Part shown: in pieces, positions 41,529 to 49,408 of the stretch
Position numbering within the stretch: the first letter of the stretch is position 1
Layout of the letters: each line of letters opens with the position of its first letter
Origin: Oscillospiraceae bacterium
GTDB taxonomy: Bacteria; Bacillota; Clostridia; Oscillospirales; Ruminococcaceae
Direction: 5' to 3'
Length of the DNA stretch: 64,000 nucleotides
Assembly (NCBI GenBank): GCA_017472965.1
Contig: JAFUNR010000003.1
Span: 1-64,000 of the forward strand
Notes under the pieces: model-generated
What the model was told of the DNA's origin: nothing
Database searches by the model: none
Seen by the model: only the letters and a program-made list of their open reading frames with translations
Position numbers and translations under genes: made by a program

Positions 41529-43052
41529 CTATGCCCTGTGCCCGCCGATCTGGTCGTTGCGGTCCTTTGCGGTAGCACCCTCCTGCAGGTCGGCGCCCTT
41601 CAGAATGGCGTTTTTGCCGAATTTGCGTTTGATATCCAGCAGTGCCTGCTGGCGGCGTTTTTCCCTTTCCTCACTGGCGGCGGTCTCTTCCCGCTGCTGC
41701 TGCAGCGCGGCGTAATCGGTGAAAAGATCCAGCTGCTCGGTCTCCGGCTGTGAGGGAGCTTCCGTCTGCGGCAGCACACGGTTTGCCACAAGATTCAGCC
41801 GCCGCACCAGCAGCTGCGGCTGGGTGATGCGCTCAAACAGCGCCAGCGTCTGCTCCACGATGCATTTTGCCGAGCAGGTATATCTTCCCAGATTCACGCT
41901 GCCGTGGGCGTGCTTCGGGATGCTGCGCCCATAGCCGTCGGTGGTGACCTCTCCTTTATACGCGGCGCGGCGGGCCGGATCGGAAAGATTTTCGATATCA
42001 TAGCCCACCGTCAGCACCAGCTGGTCGGCGGCAAGGCCCTTTTCCACCAGATCCAGCGCCAGCGCATCCGCCATCTCCCGCACCACAAGGCGGGCCTTTT
42101 CGTTGGTGTAGGGACAGTGCAGCACCTGACCGGAGCCCACGCTGCTGCTCTGCGGCCTGTAGGCCTTGATATCCGCAATGGTGCAGGGCTCCCACCCCCA
42201 GGCATGGTCGATGAGCAGCTCGGCGTTCACACCGAACAACCGGTACAGCAGCTCTTCGTTGTAGTAGTCCTCCGGGCGGCCCACCGAGCAGCGGGCAATG
42301 TCGCCCATGGTATAAATACCCTGCTCCTCCAGTTTTCGGGCATAGCCCTGCCCCACCCGCCAGAAATCGGTGAGCGGACGGTGGCTCCACAGATTTTTGC
42401 GGAAGCCCGCCTCATCCAGATAGGCCATGCGCACGCCGTTTTCATCGGCAGGGATGTGCTTCGCCACGATATCCATGGCCACCTTTGCCAGAAACAGATT
42501 GGTACCGATGCCCGCAGTCGCTGTGATACCGGTCTCGGCATACACATCCCGGATCACCCGCCGGGCAAACTGCTCCGCATCCAGCTGCGCAGGCCCCAGA
42601 TAGTGGGTGATATCCATGAACACCTCGTCAATGGAGTAGACATGGATATCCTCCGGCGCCACATGCCGCAGATAGATATCATAGATGCGGGTACTGTGGC
42701 GGATGTAGTGCGCCATGCGGGGTGTGGCAATGTGAAAGGCGAGCTCCAGCGATGGGTCGGCTGCAAGCTCATCTGCATTGCAGGAACTGCCGGAAAACTG
42801 CCCGCCGGGTGCATTGCGCCGTCGCTGTGCATTGATGCGCCGCACCTGCTGCACGGCTTCGAACAGGCGGGCACGCCCCGGCACACCCAGCGCCCGCAGC
42901 GAGGGTGATACCGCCAGACAGATGGTCTTTTCGGTGCGGGAAGCATCCGCCACCACCAGATGGGTGCGCATGGCATCCAGCCCGCGTTCAATGCATTCCA
43001 CCGAAGCATAAAAGGATTTGAGATCGATGCAAAGATAAAGCCGCTTTGCCAT
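41529..43052 (-). CDS. Y-family DNA polymerase (UvrX/UmuC-like)
   Basis: A 507-residue translesion polymerase. Catalytic blocks are LCIDLKSFYASVEC (first Asp), VYSIDEVFMDIT (Asp-Glu) and TAGIGTNLFLAKVAMD. A sliding-clamp-binding peptide QLDLF and a C-terminal KFGKNAILKGADL...DRNDQIGGHRA tail are typical of the Bacillota UvrX-like group. AGGAGG precedes the ATG. The promoter TTGATT-17-TATGCT lies at 43091-43119; I did not find a clear LexA/DinR box in it. It heads a run of six minus-strand genes with spacings of 15-56 bp, including a YolD-like partner and two glycosidase genes. Confidence 0.93.
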   Translation of the reverse strand: MAKRLYLCIDLKSFYASVECIERGLDAMRTHLVVADASRTEKTICLAVSPSLRALGVPGRARLFEAVQQVRRINAQRRRNAPGGQFSGSSCNADELAADPSLELAFHIATPRMAHYIRHSTRIYDIYLRHVAPEDIHVYSIDEVFMDITHYLGPAQLDAEQFARRVIRDVYAETGITATAGIGTNLFLAKVAMDIVAKHIPADENGVRMAYLDEAGFRKNLWSHRPLTDFWRVGQGYARKLEEQGIYTMGDIARCSVGRPEDYYNEELLYRLFGVNAELLIDHAWGWEPCTIADIKAYRPQSSSVGSGQVLHCPYTNEKARLVVREMADALALDLVEKGLAADQLVLTVGYDIENLSDPARRAAYKGEVTTDGYGRSIPKHAHGSVNLGRYTCSAKCIVEQTLALFERITQPQLLVRRLNLVANRVLPQTEAPSQPETEQLDLFTDYAALQQQREETAASEEREKRRQQALLDIKRKFGKNAILKGADLQEGATAKDRNDQIGGHRA

Positions 43053-43090
43053 ACGAATGCAGCACCCTCCTTTCGCCGGTTTCTGTTTTC

Positions 43091-43119
43091 AGCATAGCAC
43101 ATCCCCCGCCATAAATCAA
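43091..43119 (-). promoter_or_regulatory. Promoter of the Y-family polymerase gene run
   Basis: On the minus strand TTGATT (43114-43119) and TATGCT (43091-43096) are 17 bp apart, with a TGC extended -10. The remaining sequence to 43327 holds a perfect 13-bp hairpin (43184-43196 with 43207-43219), probably a terminator for the EamA gene, and no gene. Confidence 0.7.
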
Positions 43120-43327
43120 GCGCGGAAACACACTCTGTGCGCCGCAGCGGTTCTGTCGCCGGACATCTGCGGTACACAAATAAACCGGACCGCTGCAGAT
43201 GAAAAAGCAGCGGTCCGGTCTTCCTCCTGATTCTTTTTTCGGCGATACGATATGCCCGGGCCGTCTTTGCCTTTTCCGGCAAAAGGACGGATGCCTGCGG
43301 TCATTTTGCATAGGCATTTCCCTTGCT

Positions 43328-44164
43328 TCAGATATTCAGAAGCACCAGCGCGGCAAGGATGATCGCCAGCGCAGCCCAGCGGCGCGGGCTGAGACGCTCC
43401 TTGAAAAACACCACGCCCGCCAGCGTCACCACCAGAATGGTGGCCACACTGAAGGTGGGATATACCACCACGGCGGGCAGCCGCTCCAGCGCATGCAGCA
43501 AAAACCGTGCCGAGAAAAAATTGGGAATGCCGATGAGCACACCGAAAACAAGCTCGCGCCAGCCGAGACGCTGCTTTTTATGCAGCATCAGACCGGTGCA
43601 CAGCACCAGCGCGGTGGCAAAGGTGAAGAACAGGAACTGCGGCGCCAGCGCGGACTCGCCCCATGTTTCGAACACCTTGCTCATGGTATCGCCCATACCG
43701 CCCAGCACCAGCAGCACCACAAGCCCTGCTCCCGCTCCGCGGAAGTCGGTTCCCTTTTCCGTGTTGATCAGTACAATGGCCGCCAGCGCAATGAGAAAGC
43801 CCGCCGTCTGCAGCGCCGTGGGCAGTTCACCGAACAGCAGCACGGATGCCGCCAGTGAGACCAGCAGCCCCAGCCGCTGGAAAAGCGAGGAAAGCACCAC
43901 GCCGCTTTTCTGGATGCTGCGCTGCAGCAGCACAAAGGAAAGCAGATACAGCGTGCCGTGCACCGCGCCCATCAGCACGGTTTTTCCCAGCCCCGGCACC
44001 GCAGGCAGCAGCGTACCGAAGCCGGCATACCCCGCCGCGATCAGGGTACACGCTATGTAGTTTACCGCCAGCATGGCCACATTGCCGGATACCCGGCTGC
44101 TGCTTATACGCATCACGACGGAGATCAGCGCGCTGGATACAATTGCAAGCAGAAGATAAAGCAT
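43328..44164 (-). CDS. EamA/DMT-superfamily permease
   Basis: A 278-residue membrane protein with ten hydrophobic segments in two EamA repeats. The repeats are visible around SSLFQRLGLLVSLAASVLLFGE and PTFSVATILVVTLAGVVFFKE, both ending in the conserved FxE. Members export or import amino acids, sugars or other metabolites. GGAAAGG precedes the ATG. It lies 30 bp after the SagB-type gene on the same strand, so both are one transcript. Confidence 0.9.
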   Translation of the reverse strand: MLYLLLAIVSSALISVVMRISSSRVSGNVAMLAVNYIACTLIAAGYAGFGTLLPAVPGLGKTVLMGAVHGTLYLLSFVLLQRSIQKSGVVLSSLFQRLGLLVSLAASVLLFGELPTALQTAGFLIALAAIVLINTEKGTDFRGAGAGLVVLLVLGGMGDTMSKVFETWGESALAPQFLFFTFATALVLCTGLMLHKKQRLGWRELVFGVLIGIPNFFSARFLLHALERLPAVVVYPTFSVATILVVTLAGVVFFKERLSPRRWAALAIILAALVLLNI

Positions 44165-44194
44165 ACCGTTTCCTTTCCTGCAGACCTCCGGGCA

Positions 44195-45037
44195 TCAAAG
44201 GCCCTCGTCCTCCACGAATTTATAAAACGCCTGCTCGGCGGCTTTATCCTTTTCCCGCACGGTACCGACGGGGGCAGAGTAAACGATATATTCCTCTCCG
44301 CCGTCCAGCCCCAGCAGCTCTGTGCACACCGCATCGTCAAAAGCGCCGATACCGCAGGTGCCCAGCCCCAGACCGGTGCAGGCAAGGTACAGATTCTGTC
44401 CCACATGACCTGCATCGATCAATGCAATGCGGTGGGCGTAAATACCGTAGCGCCACTCGGCACGGTAGGGCACCATGCTCCACAAAAACACAACGTTCGC
44501 TTTGGCACACCAGCTCTGGCCGCTCATGGCGGCGGTGATGGCGGTATCCATATTCTCCACCGCGCCCAGAAACTCCAAGGCGTGCTCCAGCGGCAGATAG
44601 TGGTAGATACCGGCGGCAAGACCTGTCACATTTTTCACCAGCAGATAGGTTTCAAACTCGTGTCTTGCGCCGCCGCAGGGCACAGTGCGCAGCGTGGCAT
44701 AGCTTTTACCCCGCAGCCCCTTGACCCCCTGCGTGGCCCACAGCAGAAAGGCCAGCTGCTCCACCGTCATTTCCTCCTGCGTGTAAACGCGGGCGGAACG
44801 GCGGTCGCGGATGGTCTCCAGCAGGCCGGGCTTCGCCATGGGCAGTGCCTCAAAATCCCGGGGCAGACGGATCCATTCCTCCTGCGGGCGTACCGGCGCC
44901 TTGCACAGCGGCGGCTGGGGCAGTCTGCGCTCCTGATCGGATTCAAACTCCTCCTCATAGGGATCATCCTCCATGGCTCCCCGGGTAAATCGCCGGCCCT
45001 CTTCGATCAGCTTCTTCTGCAATGCCTCATCCAGCAT
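44195..45037 (-). CDS. SagB/ThcOx-type nitroreductase-fold oxidoreductase
   Basis: A 280-residue protein with an N-terminal acidic leader of about 70 residues and a C-terminal FMN-dependent nitroreductase domain. The SagB-like features are RDRRSARVYTQEEMTVEQLAFLLWATQG, GLAAGIYHYLP and HRIALIDAGHVGQNLYLAC. SagB enzymes oxidise azolines to azoles in peptide natural products, but many solitary members have other roles. No cyclodehydratase or precursor peptide is adjacent. The ATG at 45037 has GGGAGG upstream; an ATG at 45052 overlaps that site. Confidence 0.86.
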   Translation of the reverse strand: MLDEALQKKLIEEGRRFTRGAMEDDPYEEEFESDQERRLPQPPLCKAPVRPQEEWIRLPRDFEALPMAKPGLLETIRDRRSARVYTQEEMTVEQLAFLLWATQGVKGLRGKSYATLRTVPCGGARHEFETYLLVKNVTGLAAGIYHYLPLEHALEFLGAVENMDTAITAAMSGQSWCAKANVVFLWSMVPYRAEWRYGIYAHRIALIDAGHVGQNLYLACTGLGLGTCGIGAFDDAVCTELLGLDGGEEYIVYSAPVGTVREKDKAAEQAFYKFVEDEGL

Positions 45038-45279
45038 AGCGGCACCTCCCAATCCATCGTTTCTGCGGCTGTTTTCTATATATTACATCATGTTGCGGCA
45101 AAGCGCAAGAGCGCCCTGCGCCGAAGGCTGCCGTGCGCCGGCTTCCGACAGGCGATTTTTACAGATTTTCGCGTGTAATTTCGGCACATCGTCCGCTTGT
45201 TTTTTCCTACATCCTTTGTTAATATAATGAGGAAAGCAGCGGTGCGCCCGCACCCGAAAGCAGCAAGGAGGAAACACCT

Positions 45280-46611
45280 ATGGCACAGGTCACGCAGCCC
45301 ACAGGCAAAGAATATGTGGATTTATTCGACTACAGTTCTCTGAACGATGACAACATTCTTTATGCGGAAAACGAATACATCAAACTGGGCATCAATCTGG
45401 CGCTGGGCGGCGCCATCACCTATCTTGCCGAGCACGGCAAGCCCAACCTGATCAACAGCTTTGACTGGGGCCGTCAGGTGCAGCTTTCCTTTTACGGCTA
45501 CCCAAAATACTTCTGTCCCGATGGTGTGGAAATCAGCAAAACCTGGGCCCACGCCGGCTGGAATCCCATCTCCTGCGGTGACTGCTTCGGCAACCGTTCC
45601 CGCATTCTGGAAAGCCGCAGCGAAAACGGCGAAATTTATGTCAAATGCATCCCCATGCAGTGGGCACTGAACAACTGGCCCGGCGACTGCACCTTTGAAT
45701 GCTGGTACAAGCTGGATGGCACCAGGGTGCATGTGATCTCCCGGCTGAACAATGCCCGCGAGGATAAAAATCAGTACCCCGCCTGCGGGCAGGAGCTGCC
45801 CGCCGTTTACACCAACGGTGTGTGGTGGAAGGCTGTTTCCTATGTGGGACTTGAGCCCTACACCGGTGCAGCCGTCACCGAGATGTACGGCATGGAGGAC
45901 GAGTGCTGGCCCACCCGCCACTTCCAGGCCACCGAGCACTGGAGCGCTCTGGTGGATAACGACAACTACGGCCTTGGCATCTGGATGCCCAGCACCACCA
46001 ATTTCGCCAGCGGCTGCTACGAAAAGCGCGCCGTGGGCGGCCCCAAGGACAGCCCCTGTGGTTATATCGGACCTCATCAGAGCGAAATTCTGGATCACGA
46101 CATCCAGTACACCTTCAACTATACGCTGATCGTCGGTCAGGTGGAGGATATCCGCGCACAGGCCAATGCCCTTTCCGCCGCCGCACCCGAAGAGCTGCAC
46201 TGGAAATTCGACGGCACCCGCGACCACTTCTGGTACAAAGACATCACCGATGCCGGCGTGCCCCGCTGCGGTTATCTGGAGTTCGATTTCGCCGCAGGCA
46301 GCAAGCTGATGGCTCCGCCCCAGCTGATCCCCGCCGAAAAGACCCGCATCGTGCTGGATGCCGCCATCGACGGCGATGTGCCGGTAAAGGTGCGCCGCAG
46401 CAAATACACCGGCGTGTACTGCAACAACGCCAACCGCGGTATGCCGCTGGAGGATGAGCTCATCACGCTGGAGGCCGCCGGCCGGCTGACCGGCGACGGT
46501 ACCCGCCGTCAGTATGTACTGCCGCTGGGCGTCAATATGGCCTCCATCGGCTTTGAGGTGGAGTTCGGCGGCGAGGGTCACGCCCGCATCTGGGGCCTCC
46601 GTGTAGAGTAA
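45280..46611 (+). CDS. Unknown beta-rich, probably carbohydrate-active protein
   Basis: I do not recognise this 443-residue protein. It is rich in Trp, Tyr, Asn and Gly with repeated beta-strand patterns (NEYIKLGINLALGGAITYL, CTFECWYKLDGTRVHVISRL, NDNYGLGIWMPSTTNFASG). This suggests a beta-sandwich sugar-binding or mutarotase-like fold of the galactose-mutarotase class. No signal peptide is present. AAGGAGG lies before the ATG. An upstream TATAAT (45223-45228) is a likely -10 with a poor -35. It lies 78 bp upstream of a GH99-like gene, so the pair probably acts together. Confidence 0.68.
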   Translation: MAQVTQPTGKEYVDLFDYSSLNDDNILYAENEYIKLGINLALGGAITYLAEHGKPNLINSFDWGRQVQLSFYGYPKYFCPDGVEISKTWAHAGWNPISCGDCFGNRSRILESRSENGEIYVKCIPMQWALNNWPGDCTFECWYKLDGTRVHVISRLNNAREDKNQYPACGQELPAVYTNGVWWKAVSYVGLEPYTGAAVTEMYGMEDECWPTRHFQATEHWSALVDNDNYGLGIWMPSTTNFASGCYEKRAVGGPKDSPCGYIGPHQSEILDHDIQYTFNYTLIVGQVEDIRAQANALSAAAPEELHWKFDGTRDHFWYKDITDAGVPRCGYLEFDFAAGSKLMAPPQLIPAEKTRIVLDAAIDGDVPVKVRRSKYTGVYCNNANRGMPLEDELITLEAAGRLTGDGTRRQYVLPLGVNMASIGFEVEFGGEGHARIWGLRVE

Positions 46612-46643
46612 GAAGCACCGACAGTTTACCGAATCTGAGTCCA

Positions 46644-46670
46644 GGCGGCCGCTCTTGCCGGGCGGCCGCC
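46644..46670. repeat. GC-only inverted repeat between two coupled genes
   Basis: Perfect 9-bp arms (46644-46652 and 46662-46670), each composed only of G and C, surround a 9-nt loop. No T-run follows, so it is an RNA stabiliser or processing hairpin rather than a clear terminator. Confidence 0.6.
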
Positions 46671-46689
46671 GTATTATTAAGGAGCAGTT

Positions 46690-48489
46690 ATGGAACAAAA
46701 GCATTTGCACGCCATGCCCGACACATGGAGCGCCGTGGACGGCCTTGGCCGCTTTCTGCCGGAAAACGACCTTGCGGGTGACCCCCGCGAGCGCTTTGTC
46801 GGCATCTTTTTCTGGACCTGGCACAACCGGTATGACGAGCCGGAAAACGCCGTGAATACGGTGTGGGAGACCCCCTGCCGCGGCCGCGGCACCGTGAATA
46901 TGCAAAAGGTGATGGATGAAAGCCCCGAGGCCAAAAACGATTATTACCATCCCGCATGGCAAGGTATGGGCAGCGGCAACGGCATCGGCACCGGCCACTG
47001 GAACGAGCCGGTCTACGGCTACTATTTTTCCAGTGATGAGTGGGTGCTGCGCCGTCAGGCAGAGCTGCTGACCAACGCCGGTGTGGATGCCGTCATCTTT
47101 GACAACACCAACGGCACCGACACATGGGAGGCCGGCTATATGGCGGCGGGGCGTACCTTCAGCCGCGCCAAAGCGGACGGCATCAACGTACCGGGCATCG
47201 CTTTTCTGCTGCCGCTGCACATGGGCGACCCCAACAACGCCGCCCGCTGCGCCGTGCAGCTGCGGGAGATCTATCAGAAGGTATACCAAAAGGGTCTTTT
47301 CAAAGATGTGTGGTTTTACTGGAAAGGCAAGCCGCTGGTGATGGCTTTTCCCGATGCGTTGGATCCCGCCGATGCGCTGGATGCGGAGATCCTGGATTTC
47401 TTCACCTTCCGGCCCTGTCAGCCCTCCTATTACGATGGACAGGTGCGGCCCGATCTGTGGGGGTGGCTCTCGCTGTATCCGCAGCAGGTGTACCGCAATG
47501 CCGACGGCACCCCCGAGCAGATCACCGTGGGCGTAGCACAGAACACCAACGCCTATGCCACAGAGCAAAAGGTACCCAATGTGATGAACGGCTACGGCAT
47601 TTTCGGCCGCAGCTACACCAGCCGCGGCTTTGATCCCCGCCCCGATGCCAAGCTGTGGGGCGCGAATTTTCAGGAGCAGTGGGAGCGTGCGCTGCGCGTT
47701 GACCCGGAGTTCGTCTTTGTCACCGGCTGGAACGAGTGGATCTCCGGCCACAAAAAGATCCGCTGCGGCGTACCCAACGGCCTGAGCGACCAGTTTGACG
47801 ACGAGCACAGCCGGGATATCGAGCCCACAAAGGGCGCGCTGCGGGATCACTATTACTACCAGCTGTGCGCCAACATTCGTCGCTTCAAGGGTGTGCGCCC
47901 GCAGCCGGAGGCCGCCACTGCCGCCGCGCTAGATCTGGATTCCCCCGCCGATGCATGGGTCGGACATGTCGTGACCTTCGCCGACCACAAAAAAGACCTT
48001 ACTGCGCGGGATGCAGTGGGTTACTACCACTACACCAGCGATACCGGCCGTAACGCGATCCGCCTTTCCCGCGTCAGCCACGATGCCGAAAATGTATATT
48101 TCGAGGCGGTGTGTCAGGCTCCCATCACCCCGCCCAACGGAAAAAACTGGATGCGGCTGCTGATCCGCACCATGCAGGACGGCCCCGGCTGGGAGGGCTT
48201 CCAGTATATGGTCAACCGCTGCACCCCCGGCGAAAAAACGTATCTGGAGCGCAGCCTCGGCGGCTGGAAATGGAGCGTTGCCGCCGCCTGTGACTGGCGG
48301 CTGGACGGTGACCGGCTGCTGATCGCCGTGCCCCGTAAGGCGCTGGGCGCGGATACCAAAAGCTTCCGGCTTTGCTTCAAATGGTGCGATAACAACCTGC
48401 AGGACGGCGACATTCTTTCCGTCTACACCGACGGCGATGCCAGCCCCGGCGGACGGTTCACCTTCTGCTACAAGGGTGAGGATCTCTGA
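46690..48489 (+). CDS. GH99/GH71-like TIM-barrel glycosidase
   Basis: A 599-residue protein. Residues about 1-410 form a barrel with the GH99/GH71-like markers FVGIFFWTWHNRYD, NAGVDAVIFDNTNGTDTWE and FVFVTGWNEWISG. The Asp/Glu residues in these blocks are candidate catalytic groups. The C-terminal part (about 430-599) is a beta-sandwich resembling a CBM9-like domain. No signal peptide is present, so any activity would be on imported oligosaccharides. AAGGAG precedes the ATG. It follows the unknown beta-rich gene by 78 bp with a GC hairpin in between. Confidence 0.75.
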   Translation: MEQKHLHAMPDTWSAVDGLGRFLPENDLAGDPRERFVGIFFWTWHNRYDEPENAVNTVWETPCRGRGTVNMQKVMDESPEAKNDYYHPAWQGMGSGNGIGTGHWNEPVYGYYFSSDEWVLRRQAELLTNAGVDAVIFDNTNGTDTWEAGYMAAGRTFSRAKADGINVPGIAFLLPLHMGDPNNAARCAVQLREIYQKVYQKGLFKDVWFYWKGKPLVMAFPDALDPADALDAEILDFFTFRPCQPSYYDGQVRPDLWGWLSLYPQQVYRNADGTPEQITVGVAQNTNAYATEQKVPNVMNGYGIFGRSYTSRGFDPRPDAKLWGANFQEQWERALRVDPEFVFVTGWNEWISGHKKIRCGVPNGLSDQFDDEHSRDIEPTKGALRDHYYYQLCANIRRFKGVRPQPEAATAAALDLDSPADAWVGHVVTFADHKKDLTARDAVGYYHYTSDTGRNAIRLSRVSHDAENVYFEAVCQAPITPPNGKNWMRLLIRTMQDGPGWEGFQYMVNRCTPGEKTYLERSLGGWKWSVAAACDWRLDGDRLLIAVPRKALGADTKSFRLCFKWCDNNLQDGDILSVYTDGDASPGGRFTFCYKGEDL

Positions 48490-48526
48490 GCAGCCGGTCA
48501 ATCAAAGCCCCTTCTTTTCAAAATCC

Positions 48527-48555
48527 GTTTTATAGGTCTTTCTTTATGGTATACT
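48527..48555 (+). promoter_or_regulatory. Extended -10 promoter of the 26-codon gene
   Basis: TATACT (48550-48555) preceded by TGG forms an extended -10. The -35 is weak (GTTTTA at 48527). Only 34 bp separate it from the start codon. Confidence 0.62.
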
Positions 48556-48588
48556 GGTGTTGGAAAGAAAGCAAAGGAGGTTTGACAA

Positions 48589-48669
48589 ATGGGCTGCCTG
48601 TCTATCATTCTCGGTGTTCTGTTCTTCCCCTTCGCCGTGATCCTCAGCCTTGCCAAACGCTACAAATAA
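48589..48669 (+). CDS. 26-residue hydrophobic membrane peptide
   Basis: A short gene with strong expression signals. An AAAGGAGG ribosome site lies eight bases before ATG at 48589, with its own extended -10 promoter upstream and a strong terminator 12 bp after the stop. The product is 26 residues: a Gly-Cys start, a single hydrophobic helix of about 17 residues (SIILGVLFFPFAVILSLA) and a basic KRYK tail. This is the plan of a single-pass inner-membrane microprotein with a cytoplasmic C-terminus. A role as a regulator of a transporter or a toxin-like peptide is speculative. The complete transcription unit is only about 160 bp. Confidence 0.72.
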   Translation: MGCLSIILGVLFFPFAVILSLAKRYK

Positions 48670-48680
48670 CCGTGTTTCAC

Positions 48681-48719
48681 AAAAAATGCGCTGCAGCCGT
48701 GAACTGCAGCGCACTTTTT
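48681..48719. terminator. Bidirectional terminator after the small membrane peptide
   Basis: A perfect 10-bp stem (48687-48696 with 48704-48713) is flanked by an A-run and a T-run. It also ends the minus-strand flavin reductase gene, whose stop codon touches it. Confidence 0.88.
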
Positions 48720-49230
48720 ATTCCTTCACAAGCACCTTCACGATCTCGCCGATGTACAGATCGTGGAAATCTCTTTCGGGGTAGCAATCCTCCACAATAG
48801 CCTTGTCGAGGAAGCCCTCCTCCACCAGCGGGGCGCGGTACAGCTTGCGGCACACCAGCACAAGGCTTGCCTCTTCAAAATAGGTGTAGCCTTCTCCGAA
48901 TGCCGGTGTCAGCCCCGCCGCCGCCACCTTGTCACCGTCCCGGCCGGAATGGCTGCCAAGATAGGCAAGCGCCTGCTTTTTGCCCTCGAAAAAGCACAGG
49001 GTGAACAGTGGTTCGCGGTCAACAAACTGCTTTGTATAGCGCTGCGGGCGCACATAAACCGCCGCAGTGGGCAGGCCGCCGCCATGTCCCCAGACAGAAC
49101 CCAGATGCCCCCAGCTGGCAGTCATGGTGTTGTAACCGGTTTCTTCCGTACCGGCAGTGATGAGCATCCACTGCTTCGCAATGGCGGTCATGGGATTGAT
49201 GGAAACCGCGCTGACATCGATCTCTTTCAT
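48718..49230 (-). CDS. Flavin reductase family protein
   Basis: A 170-residue FMN-binding split-barrel protein of the flavin reductase (DIM6/NTAB) family. Typical blocks are WMLITAGTEETGYNTMTASWGHLGSVWG, AAVYVRPQRYTKQFVDRE and FTLCFFEG. It probably reduces flavin or uses FMN to reduce a small substrate. AGGAGGC precedes the ATG at 49230. It is a single gene, divergent from a sugar symporter, and ends at a terminator shared with the small membrane peptide gene. Confidence 0.88.
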   Translation of the reverse strand: MKEIDVSAVSINPMTAIAKQWMLITAGTEETGYNTMTASWGHLGSVWGHGGGLPTAAVYVRPQRYTKQFVDREPLFTLCFFEGKKQALAYLGSHSGRDGDKVAAAGLTPAFGEGYTYFEEASLVLVCRKLYRAPLVEEGFLDKAIVEDCYPERDFHDLYIGEIVKVLVKE

Positions 49231-49342
49231 TGGTACAGCCTCCTGTTTCTGCTGTTTCGTTTGCCTTCAGTATACCATGCCGCACCCGGCGGCGCAAGCG
49301 GAAGTACAGAACGATTTCTTTAAAACAAATACGAAATAACCG

Positions 49343-49371
49343 TTGCACTTGCCGTATAAAAAGTATATGAT
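49343..49371 (+). promoter_or_regulatory. Promoter of the GPH symporter gene
   Basis: TTGCAC (49343-49348) and TATGAT (49366-49371) are 17 bp apart. The start codon is at 49409. Confidence 0.72.
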
Positions 49372-49408
49372 TAAGATAACTTTGATCTTTCCGAAAAAGG
49401 AGATTTCT

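Noticed and set aside
45322-47850. An 842-codon open frame on the minus strand
   Set aside because: It is antisense to the two carbohydrate-active genes at 45280 and 46690 and has no ribosome site or motif.
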